Part shown: positions 1-5,708 of the stretch, one piece after another
Layout: every line of letters starts with the position of its first letter
How positions within the stretch are numbered: the first letter of the stretch is position 1
Origin: DATBAK01 sp036787815
Lineage (GTDB): Bacteria; Actinomycetota; Acidimicrobiia; IMCC26256; PALSA-610
DNA length: 6,495 nucleotides
Reading direction: 5' to 3'
Assembly (NCBI GenBank): GCA_036787815.1
Contig: DAIQOP010000233.1
Location: forward strand, 1 to 6,495
Notes under the pieces: model-generated
Told to the model about the DNA's origin: nothing
Databases searched by the model: none
What the model saw: the letters and a program-made list of their open reading frames with translations, nothing else
Program-made: the position numbers and the translations under genes

Positions 1-1460
1 AGCCAGTAGCCGTGACCGGTGCGCGTCGCGGCCATGCCGACGATCGGCCGGTTGAGATGGATGTTGCCCGTCGAGCCGTAGAACGGCGCGTCGCCGAAGG
101 CGAAGATGCCGCCGTCGCCGGCGACCATCCAGACGCCGTGGGCGCTCGGGGTACGGGCCGAACCGGTGATCGGCTGGTTGAGCGGGAGCCCGCCGTGCGC
201 GGGAACCGCGGTGCCGCCGGTCGAGAAGAGCCGCGCGTCGGCGCCGACGAGCCACGGACCGCCCGCGGCAGCGCCGCTGCTGCCGCCACCGGTGTTGTGC
301 GGCGCAGGACCGTGCAACAAGGAGCTGAGGACCCCGAGCACGGGCTTGGCCGAGCCGTCGTAGCGCAGCACGCCCAGGTTGTCGAAGATCTGGGTGCGGT
401 CCGCGCTGAGGTCCTTCCAGTTGTACCAGAACAGGTTGCCGGCGAACGGGAAGCGGTTCCACGCGGCGATCGCGGCCGCAGCCATCGCGGCCTGCGTGGC
501 TTCGGAGACGGCCTTCGCACCGGTACCGGTGGCCCAGCCGATCTCGGTGCCCCAGATCAGCTTCGCGCCGTCGCCGTGCGCCGTCATGATCGCGTGGGTC
601 TGCGTCGCCATGTAGAAGGTGTTCCAGGTCGCGGCGGTCATCGGCGCGTACGGGAACGAGTACGGGTGGAGGCCGACGGCCTGCAGGTACGGGCCGCCGC
701 CGTTCGCGTAGATCCCCGAGACGAACTCGTTCGGCGCGACCGAATAGCCGGCGACGTCGGTGGCCGGCGCCGCACCCCCGCTCACCACGTACGCGCCGGA
801 ATCGACGGAGTGGATGGCGGCCGAGCCGAGGCGGAGGAGCTGGGTGTAGCGGGCGACGTCAGGGCTCGGCTGCCAGAAGTCGCGCATGTTCGGCTCGTTC
901 CAGATCTCCCATGCGTGGAGCCCGAGCGGCGCGTACCGCTGCGCCGCGGCGCGGACGAACTCTGCGAAGGCCGTCGCGTCGGTCGGCTGGTAGTGGTCGG
1001 TGGTGCCTGCGGGCCGGTTCCACGCGGGCGTGTACCCGGCGATCGCGAGGAGGTGGATGCCGCGTGCGTTCGCGGCGGCGACCAAACGGTCGGACGGTCC
1101 CCACGAGTACCGGCCCCGCCCTGCCGACTCGAGTGCCGACCACGGGAAGTCGACCCGGAGCCAGTGGGAGCCGGTGGCGGCAACGCCGTTCAGCTCGCGG
1201 GCCAGGTCGGTGTCGTTGAGCCACATCGCCGAGGTTCCGTTGAACCCGACCGACGAGCCGATCGTCTGCGCGGTCTGGGTGCTGCCGGCCTGGGTCGGGA
1301 TCTGCGAAGCGGAGGTGCTCGCGGAGGCGCCGCTCGTGGCGGTCGCGGGCACCGTCACCACCCGGACCAGCGGTCCGGTTCCCGCGCCGGCCGAAACCAC
1401 CGCTCCCCCTCCCAGCGCCACGACCACCGCCGCGAATGCCGCGATCCGTCGTCCAAGCAT
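1..1460 (-). CDS. Secreted clan-A glycoside hydrolase (GH39/PslG-like) with C-terminal repeat domain, partial (3' end off the window)
   Basis: The frame is open for 486 codons from ATG at 1460 and leaves the window without a stop. GGAGG at 1466-1470 lies 5 bases before the ATG. Residues 1-24 form a signal peptide (RR, then an Ala/Val core, VSA), so the product is exported. A Ser/Thr/Gln-rich linker follows, then a (beta/alpha)8 catalytic domain at about 67-385. It has R102 in 'LRVDFPW', the acid/base Glu189 in 'WEIWNEPN', H265 in 'LHPY', the nucleophile Glu306 in 'WGTEIGW', and W345 in 'LFWYNW'. The two-Glu arrangement is that of clan GH-A retaining glycosidases. A Gly/Ser/Ala linker (391-401) leads to about 42-residue repeats starting at W403 and W444, with a third at W486; the best copy reads 'GDGGIFAFGDAPFYGSTG'. 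These resemble beta-propeller-like repeats of actinobacterial surface proteins. Substrate is unknown. Its divergent neighbour is an exopolysaccharide initiating transferase, so a polysaccharide-trimming role like PslG is plausible (inference). Assignment to GH39 rather than GH5 or another GH-A family is uncertain. Confidence 0.9.
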   Translation of the reverse strand, partial: MLGRRIAAFAAVVVALGGGAVVSAGAGTGPLVRVVTVPATATSGASASTSASQIPTQAGSTQTAQTIGSSVGFNGTSAMWLNDTDLARELNGVAATGSHWLRVDFPWSALESAGRGRYSWGPSDRLVAAANARGIHLLAIAGYTPAWNRPAGTTDHYQPTDATAFAEFVRAAAQRYAPLGLHAWEIWNEPNMRDFWQPSPDVARYTQLLRLGSAAIHSVDSGAYVVSGGAAPATDVAGYSVAPNEFVSGIYANGGGPYLQAVGLHPYSFPYAPMTAATWNTFYMATQTHAIMTAHGDGAKLIWGTEIGWATGTGAKAVSEATQAAMAAAAIAAWNRFPFAGNLFWYNWKDLSADRTQIFDNLGVLRYDGSAKPVLGVLSSLLHGPAPHNTGGGSSGAAAGGPWLVGADARLFSTGGTAVPAHGGLPLNQPITGSARTPSAHGVWMVAGDGGIFAFGDAPFYGSTGNIHLNRPIVGMAATRTGHGYW

Positions 1461-1695
1461 GCTGGCCTCCCCCAGAGTCGTCTTCGTGTCTCGCCATCGC
1501 GCTTCGACCACGTTTCGCGGTCACTTGAGCGCTACGCGTGTGACGGACGGCACGACTCGCACGGCCGGACGACCCGGAGGGCCCGTGCCCTCACGGTTCG
1601 GGCGCGCAGGCCGATAGGGTGGTTACTGCCCCTTCCGGGTAGCTCAGTGGGCATGGGACGATGAACACCCTCAGTGGGAGAGGGCCAGGAGCACC
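1461..1695. other. Divergent intergenic region between the hydrolase and the sugar transferase
   Basis: This 235-base gap must hold the 5' signals of both genes. On the plus strand TAGGGT at 1615-1620 fits the actinobacterial TANNNT -10 pattern, but there is no recognisable -35 hexamer 17-18 bases upstream, so it is only a candidate. It would give the transferase mRNA a leader of about 70 bases. On the minus strand I see the ribosome binding site at 1466-1470 but no convincing -10/-35 pair. Short pentamer arms GTCAC (1520-1524) and GTGAC (1540-1544) form a weak inverted repeat. No small gene is supported here. Confidence 0.4.
1643..1684 (+). repeat. Direct repeat CTCAGTGGG x2 with a small hairpin just before the transferase RBS
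   Basis: CTCAGTGGG occurs at 1643-1651 and again at 1670-1678, a 27-base period. The second copy sits in a possible hairpin with stem CCCTC (1668-1672) and GAGGG (1680-1684) and a 7-base loop. The hairpin ends two bases before the AGGAG ribosome binding site (1687-1691) of the sugar transferase. It could affect translation or bind a protein, but a chance repeat in GC-rich DNA cannot be excluded. Confidence 0.45.
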
Positions 1696-3240
1696 GTGGC
1701 AAAGCCATCGAGCACTGCCTCGGCTTCGGAGCGTCGCCTGAGGGTGACGACCCGGCGGCAGGGAGGCGGCGAGCACCGCAGTCGTGATGGGGCACTCGGT
1801 AGCCCCGACGCGCTGCAGATCGTCCCGCCCCCGAGCCGTCACCACGACCGGCGCCCGACCGCGATCGCGGCCACCGTCGTGTTCGGCGGTGACCTGATCT
1901 CGCTCGGAGCGGCGGTGCTCGTCACCCGGCCGGCGGCGGGAGTGAACGCGCTCTACGCGCTCGTCGCGATGGTCGCGCTGCTCACGTCGGGCGCCTACCG
2001 GCTCCGCATCAGCCTGAGCGCGCTCGACGAGGCACCCCGGCTCGCGACCGTGCTGGCCGTACCGCTCCTCGTGCTCGCACCGTTCTCGCACGGCGCGACC
2101 TCACGGCTGCTGTGGCAGGCCGCGTTCTCGGTCGTCGCCGTCGTCGCGATGCGCGCGGTCGGGTACGCGTTGCTCCGTCGCGCCCGCCGACGCGGCCTGC
2201 GCGAGGCGACGCTCATCGCGGGCACCGGTCACGTCGGTGTCGAGCTCGCGAACCTCATCGAGATGCATCCCGAGTACGGGCTCGAGCTCACTGGCTTCGT
2301 CGGCTCGCCGTACCCCGGCCTCCCGCGTCCACTCGTCGGCGACGTCGAGGATCTCGATCGTCTCGTTCGCGAGCACGGCATCCGGCGTGTGCTCGTCGCG
2401 TTCGGGCCGACGCGTGAAGCCGAGCTCGTCGGCGTGTTGCGCACCGCGGTGTTGCGCGACGTCGAGGTGCACGTGGTGCCGCGCTTCTTCGAAGTCGGCG
2501 TGGCGCCGCGCGGTCCCGACGTCGACGACCTCTGGGGCATCCCGATCTACCGCATGCGCCAGGCTGCACTGCGCGCCCGCGTGTGGCGCGTCAAGCGCGC
2601 CGTCGACATCGCGCTCTCGCTGATCCTGCTCGTCGTGACCGCGCCCGTCATGGCCGTCTCCGCGCTCGCGGTGAAGCTCGGCAGCCCCGGCCCGATCTTG
2701 TTCCGGCAACGACGCATCGGTCAGTACGGCGAAGAGATCCTCGTGCTGAAGTTCCGCACGCTGCCCGCGGATCACGTCGACGACGCCTGGAACACGGGAA
2801 ACGAGGCATACAACGCTGTCGGGCGTTGGCTGCGGCGCCTGAGCATCGACGAGCTGCCCCAGCTCTGGAACGTGCTGCGCGGCGACATGAGCCTCGTCGG
2901 GCCCCGCCCCGAGCGCGGCTACCTCGTCGAGCAGTTCAACGCGTCCGTCTCCGGCTACCGCGACCGCCATCGCCTGCCGGTCGGGCTCACCGGTTGGGCG
3001 CAGGTGCACGGTCTGCGCGGCGACACGTCACTGCGCGAACGCGTGCGCTTCGACAACCAGTACATCGAGCACTGGTCGTTGTGGCGCGACGTCGTGATCC
3101 TCGTGCGGACGCTCAGCGCGGGATTCCGCGGGCCCGCAAGCACGTCGCATCCCGAACCGGGCGGGGGGCCGGCGCAGGGATACGCGAGCAGCATCGACTC
3201 CGACGAACCGTCGTCGCCCGTTGCCGAGGGTGGCAGCTGA
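1696..3240 (+). CDS. Exopolysaccharide biosynthesis polyprenyl glycosylphosphotransferase (WbaP/CpsE-type)
   Basis: This 514-residue integral membrane enzyme transfers a sugar-1-phosphate from a nucleotide sugar to undecaprenyl phosphate, the first step of lipid-linked exopolysaccharide or capsule repeat synthesis. The start is GTG at 1696, with AGGAG 4 bases upstream. A polar N-terminus (1-53) is followed by four likely membrane helices (about 55-76, 83-100, 115-130, 138-160). Next comes a CoA_binding_3-type Rossmann region with GTGHVG at 176-181. The catalytic Bac_transf domain begins at KRAVDI (300-305), whose following helix carries the helix-breaking P317. It continues with PGPILFRQRRIG (331-342), LKFRT (351-355), the catalytic Asp-Glu pair D385-E386 in 'SIDELPQLWNVLRGDMSLVG', PRPE (403-406) and LTGWAQV (431-437). 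A Pro/Gly/Ser-rich tail of about 40 residues is probably disordered. One oddity is that the usual D-x-R-x-T segment before 'GRxLR' reads N-E-A-Y-N here (369-373). The length is normal for the polytopic form. The sugar it transfers cannot be read from the sequence. Confidence 0.96.
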   Translation: MAKPSSTASASERRLRVTTRRQGGGEHRSRDGALGSPDALQIVPPPSRHHDRRPTAIAATVVFGGDLISLGAAVLVTRPAAGVNALYALVAMVALLTSGAYRLRISLSALDEAPRLATVLAVPLLVLAPFSHGATSRLLWQAAFSVVAVVAMRAVGYALLRRARRRGLREATLIAGTGHVGVELANLIEMHPEYGLELTGFVGSPYPGLPRPLVGDVEDLDRLVREHGIRRVLVAFGPTREAELVGVLRTAVLRDVEVHVVPRFFEVGVAPRGPDVDDLWGIPIYRMRQAALRARVWRVKRAVDIALSLILLVVTAPVMAVSALAVKLGSPGPILFRQRRIGQYGEEILVLKFRTLPADHVDDAWNTGNEAYNAVGRWLRRLSIDELPQLWNVLRGDMSLVGPRPERGYLVEQFNASVSGYRDRHRLPVGLTGWAQVHGLRGDTSLRERVRFDNQYIEHWSLWRDVVILVRTLSAGFRGPASTSHPEPGGGPAQGYASSIDSDEPSSPVAEGGS

Positions 3241-3282
3241 TCGCATCTCGCACCGAACACGGCGCGCGAGTGCACGCGAGAA

Positions 3283-3306
3283 CGGCGGGCCCGCAAAGGC
3301 CCGCCG
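3283..3306. terminator. Bidirectional intrinsic terminator between convergent genes
   Basis: A perfect 9-bp GC stem is formed by CGGCGGGCC (3283-3291) and GGCCCGCCG (3298-3306), with the 6-base loop CGCAAA. A weak T-run (CTTTCAT) follows on the plus strand. It lies 43 bases after the transferase stop and 58 bases beyond the stop of the convergent minus-strand gene, so it can serve both. The poor T-tract is usual in high-GC actinomycetes. Confidence 0.8.
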
Positions 3307-3363
3307 CTTTCATCTCGGATTCCGAAGACGTGTCGCTCGCCCGACGAGGGCGAACCGCTGCGC

Positions 3364-3660
3364 TCAGGCGCCGACGGCCTTGCGGCGGCCGGAGCGAACG
3401 AGCGCCGTGCCACCGGCGACTGCGCCGATGCCGATGAGCGACAACCCGACGACGTCGCCACCGGTGAACGGCAGACTCCCGGTGTTCGAGGTCTGGCTGC
3501 TCACCGCGGTCGACGGTGTGGGAACGCTGCTCGCGCCTCCACAGCCACCGCCGGCGTAATCGTTACAAGTGGCGAAGGCGGCACTCGGCAGCATCGCGGC
3601 ACCCGCGACAATTCCGCCGGCTGCGGCAAATCGCAGGAACCGTGTGCGAATGGTGGTCAT
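3364..3660 (-). CDS. Very small sortase-anchored surface protein (LPFTG sorting signal)
   Basis: The product is 98 residues. Residues 1-30 are a classic signal peptide (basic 'TTIRTRFLR', hydrophobic core, A-F-A before T31). The C-terminus is a complete cell-wall sorting signal: LPFTG at 63-67, a hydrophobic Gly/Ala-rich segment (about 70-88), and a basic tail (RSGRRK). Export and covalent attachment to the cell wall by a sortase are expected. After both cleavages only about 36 residues (31-66) would remain: a head with C32 and C40, which could form a disulfide around a Gly-rich loop, then a Ser/Thr/Pro spacer. The ATG at 3660 is preferred over the upstream in-frame GTG at 3690. GGGAGGG lies 9 bases before the ATG, and the GTG would sit upstream of the predicted transcription start. 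The Cys after 'AFAT' does not fit a lipobox. No sortase gene is present in the window. The specific function is unknown; it may be a spacer or adhesin-like peptide, or a cell-wall signal. Confidence 0.85.
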   Translation of the reverse strand: MTTIRTRFLRFAAAGGIVAGAAMLPSAAFATCNDYAGGGCGGASSVPTPSTAVSSQTSNTGSLPFTGGDVVGLSLIGIGAVAGGTALVRSGRRKAVGA

Positions 3661-3669
3661 TATCGTGCG

Positions 3670-3676
3670 CCCTCCC
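3670..3676 (-). promoter_or_regulatory. Ribosome binding site that fixes the start of the LPFTG protein
   Basis: On the minus strand this reads GGGAGGG, followed by 9 bases and ATG at 3660. It falls inside the longer in-frame reading from GTG at 3690, which argues that the shorter protein is the real one. Confidence 0.75.
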
Positions 3677-3692
3677 AGGTACTGTGCCACGG

Positions 3693-3721
3693 AGTGTAGC
3701 GGTTTCCTCGCTCAAGGACAA
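3693..3721 (-). promoter_or_regulatory. Sigma-70-type promoter of the LPFTG protein gene
   Basis: On the minus strand a -35 box TTGTCC (3721-3716) is separated by exactly 17 bases from a -10 box TACACT (3698-3693). The transcription start is predicted near 3686, giving a leader of about 26 bases that carries the GGGAGGG site. Because it lies within the 120 bases between the DUF4012 stop and this gene, the small gene can be transcribed on its own although it follows the DUF4012 gene in the same direction. Confidence 0.7.
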
Positions 3722-3780
3722 GGGTTTCCGCATCACCACCGTGGAAGATGCCGCCCAGAATGCCTCGCGGGCAGGTGTGA

Positions 3781-5547
3781 TCACCATATCACTCTCCGCG
3801 CGATGTCGTCGTTCCAGGCCATTCTGGAGGCCGTCCAGGCGATCGCGGGCACTCGCGCGGACGGCGCGAAGAGGAGCGACCGATCGACCTCCGGCGTGGT
3901 GAACGTCACAACCACGGAGAGTGATTTTCCTCGCGGAACCTGGACGTAGGCGGACACCACCTGACTCGGCCCGTCGGGCCCCGCGGTGACGAGCGGCGAC
4001 GGGTGGCCGCCGACCGACACGTGGATCGCCCCGGCGAAGCGGGGCAGCTCGAACACCGCGAAGGCCTGGTAGAGGCCGGCGGCCGCGCCCTCGGATCCGG
4101 GGAACGGACCCTCGACGTACTGGGGCAGGCCGCTCGTCGGGGCGTCGTTGTGCAGCCGCAGCCCCACGCTGACCTCGAACCCGGCCGGTGCCGGCCCCGT
4201 CGTCACCGTGCCCTGCACCGCCATGAACTGGTCGAGCTTGTTGCCGGCCCGGTTGTGGAGGCCGACGAGCACGGCATCGGGCGCGACCGATCCGTCGATG
4301 CCGGCCGCGGTCCACCCCGCCTCCTCGGGTGCGTTCGCCGCCCATGCGAGCAGGTGGCGACCCTGGGCGGCGCCCCGGAGCTGGTCGACGAGGTCGGCGG
4401 CGTGCCACCCGCCCCGGTTGAGCTGATCGAGGGCGCCCCGGGCGATCTCGCTGAGACGGTCGCGGCGGGTCGACTGGTCGGGGTAGCCCGAGAATCCGAG
4501 GTACTGGCGCAGCATCACGTCGGTGAGCACCTGGTCGGGGGTGATCGTCGTGCCGTCGGCGAGGCGCACCGGTCCGGTCGCCAGCAGGAGATCCTTCAGC
4601 GCCACCACGTCGAGGGCCAGGACACCGTCGACCGTGCCACCGGTCGCGGCGTGCCACATCTGCGTTGCGAGCTTGGCCTGGGCCGGGAACTGCGGCGACG
4701 CGCCCAGGTTGCGCCACTCGACGTTGGGGTGGAGGAAGCCCCACCGGCCGGCGAGGTCACCACTCAGCGGGACCGCCCCGGGCGGCACCGGATAGGCGCT
4801 GACCGAGCGCATCTCCTCGAGCCGCAGGGTGCCGTGGTCGACGGTGAGCAGCCCGATCTGGAGGAACGTGCCCGAGCCGACGCGCATCTCGGCGTTGTTG
4901 CCCGCCAGCACCAGATAGTGGCTCGGGCCCCGGAGGAAGTCGGCGAGGCCGTGCGACGCGGCCCGCAGCTTGTCGATCGCGTCCCGGACGTCGCCGAGGC
5001 GGGCCTCGAAGCGGGAGCGGGCGTCGGCGAGCGGCGCGATCAGATGGGTGGGCCCGAGGTCGACGGTCTGCAGTTGGCCCGCCGAATGGTCGGCGATCGC
5101 CGCGATGTGGTTGACGAGGGTCACCCTCGCCTCGCCGACGGGATGGCCCGCGTCCACCGCCGCCCGGGCGCCGTTGATGGCGTCGATCCCGATCGTCACG
5201 ACGCGCGCCGCAGAGCCGGTGAGGGTGTCGACCGAGCTGATCTGCCGGCCCAGGACCGGGACGATCCGCAGCGGGAGCAGGAACGGCGAGCGCACCCGGT
5301 GGCGGGCGCGGGTGAAGTCGGCGCCGGCCACCCGGAGGCGGTCGACCCCCTTGCCGCGCAGGAGCTCGCCGGGCGAGAGGTCGTTCTGCACCTGCTGGAG
5401 CGCGTCGATACCCGCCCGCGTGTCGCGGCGCGCCCGCACCAGCGACAGGGCGACGAACGCGCCCCACGCGGCGAGCAGCGCCAGCACGGCGACGATCACG
5501 AGTCGTCGCCGGGTGCGTCGGGGCCCGGGCGCCCTCTTGGCCGCCAT
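3781..5547 (-). CDS. DUF4012 domain membrane-anchored protein
   Basis: The product is 588 residues. A basic N-terminus (PRRTRRR) and one membrane helix (about 16-37) with no signal cleavage site suggest a type II membrane protein with its bulk outside the cell. Family hallmarks of DUF4012 are visible: 'LAGNNAEMRVGSG' (214-226, family form N-x-A-E-x-R-x-x-G-G), 'NLGASPQFP' (280-288), 'VDGVLALD' (306-313) followed by a 'GPVRL' segment, and a C-terminal beta-rich part with 'LRLHNDAP' and 'GLPQYVEGPF'. The second Gly of the family G-G is displaced here (G-S-G-T-F). The region between the membrane helix and about 200 is helical, with many Ala, Arg and Asp. The biochemical function of DUF4012 is not known. 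Members often lie near exopolysaccharide genes in actinobacteria, which fits the transferase and hydrolase nearby. The ATG at 5547 was chosen because a -10 box TACGAT lies 8 bases upstream with no ribosome binding site, suggesting leaderless translation. A longer frame reading upstream to 6111 crosses low-complexity repeats and the divergent gene and is not credible. Confidence 0.9.
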   Translation of the reverse strand: MAAKRAPGPRRTRRRLVIVAVLALLAAWGAFVALSLVRARRDTRAGIDALQQVQNDLSPGELLRGKGVDRLRVAGADFTRARHRVRSPFLLPLRIVPVLGRQISSVDTLTGSAARVVTIGIDAINGARAAVDAGHPVGEARVTLVNHIAAIADHSAGQLQTVDLGPTHLIAPLADARSRFEARLGDVRDAIDKLRAASHGLADFLRGPSHYLVLAGNNAEMRVGSGTFLQIGLLTVDHGTLRLEEMRSVSAYPVPPGAVPLSGDLAGRWGFLHPNVEWRNLGASPQFPAQAKLATQMWHAATGGTVDGVLALDVVALKDLLLATGPVRLADGTTITPDQVLTDVMLRQYLGFSGYPDQSTRRDRLSEIARGALDQLNRGGWHAADLVDQLRGAAQGRHLLAWAANAPEEAGWTAAGIDGSVAPDAVLVGLHNRAGNKLDQFMAVQGTVTTGPAPAGFEVSVGLRLHNDAPTSGLPQYVEGPFPGSEGAAAGLYQAFAVFELPRFAGAIHVSVGGHPSPLVTAGPDGPSQVVSAYVQVPRGKSLSVVVTFTTPEVDRSLLFAPSARVPAIAWTASRMAWNDDIARRVIW

Positions 5548-5555
5548 CGCGTTGC

Positions 5556-5561
5556 ATCGTA
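5556..5561 (-). promoter_or_regulatory. -10 box of a leaderless promoter for the DUF4012 gene
   Basis: TACGAT on the minus strand matches TANNNT and is separated by 8 bases from the ATG at 5547, so transcription should begin at or within a base or two of the start codon. There is no purine-rich ribosome binding site in front of the ATG. No clear -35 hexamer is seen. Confidence 0.55.
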
Positions 5562-5580
5562 GGTGCGCGATCGCAGCCCG

Positions 5581-5648
5581 GACGCGATGCGGATGCGAAT
5601 GCCGACGCGATGCGGACGCGATGGCGACGCGAATGCGGACGCGATGCG
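5581..5648. repeat. Six imperfect tandem copies of an 11-12 bp unit (GACGCGATGCG) in a divergent promoter region
   Basis: Copies are at 5581-5591 (perfect), 5592-5603 (GATGCGAATGCC, degenerate), 5604-5614 (perfect), 5615-5625 (last two bases differ), 5626-5637 (one inserted A) and 5638-5648 (perfect). The period is close to one DNA helical turn, so the units face the same side. The array is centred between the two divergent leaderless promoters (-10 boxes at 5556-5561 and 5697-5702), where a shared regulator or a nucleoid protein could bind. It could instead be a slippage-derived simple repeat. Confidence 0.8.
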
Positions 5649-5696
5649 GGCGTTCCGCCGGAGCCCGCGGAGCGCAAGGGTGTCGGCGCGGCACCG

Positions 5697-5702
5697 TAGG
5701 CT
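5697..5702 (+). promoter_or_regulatory. -10 box of a leaderless promoter for the Fe-S RecB-like gene
   Basis: TAGGCT matches TANNNT and is followed by 6 bases and then GTG at 5709, the typical geometry of actinobacterial leaderless transcripts that start at the first base of the start codon. No ribosome binding site precedes the GTG. A -35 hexamer is not obvious. Confidence 0.6.
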
Positions 5703-5708
5703 CGGCCC

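Noticed and set aside
1520..1544. Inverted repeat GTCAC-15 bases-GTGAC as an operator
   Set aside because: The arms are only 5 bases, with no symmetry inside or outside them; this is expected by chance.
12..1664. Long open frame of 550 codons on the plus strand
   Set aside because: Antisense shadow of the glycoside hydrolase. The product is an Arg/Gly/Ala-rich low-complexity sequence with no motif, whereas the minus strand shows signal peptide, catalytic Glu motifs and repeats.
1636..1690. tRNA-like text (GGGTAGCTCAGTGG and CTCAGTGGGAGAG, like a tRNA D-arm)
   Set aside because: There is no matching anticodon arm, no GGTTCGA-type T-arm and no acceptor stem partner; the coding sequence begins at 1696. 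It is at most a chance likeness or a remnant.
3567..3569. Cys32 of the LPFTG protein as a lipoprotein acylation site
   Set aside because: The residue before the Cys is Thr and the preceding residues (A-F-A-T) do not form a lipobox; a signal peptidase I site after A30 fits better.
4003..5562. 519-codon open frame on the plus strand
   Set aside because: Antisense shadow of the DUF4012 gene, with charged low-complexity composition and no recognisable domain.
5581..5648. Tandem units as a CRISPR array or replication iterons
   Set aside because: The units are directly abutting, with no spacers, and there is no Cas, replication initiator or AT-rich unwinding region nearby. The Cas4-like fold of the neighbouring gene alone is not evidence for CRISPR.
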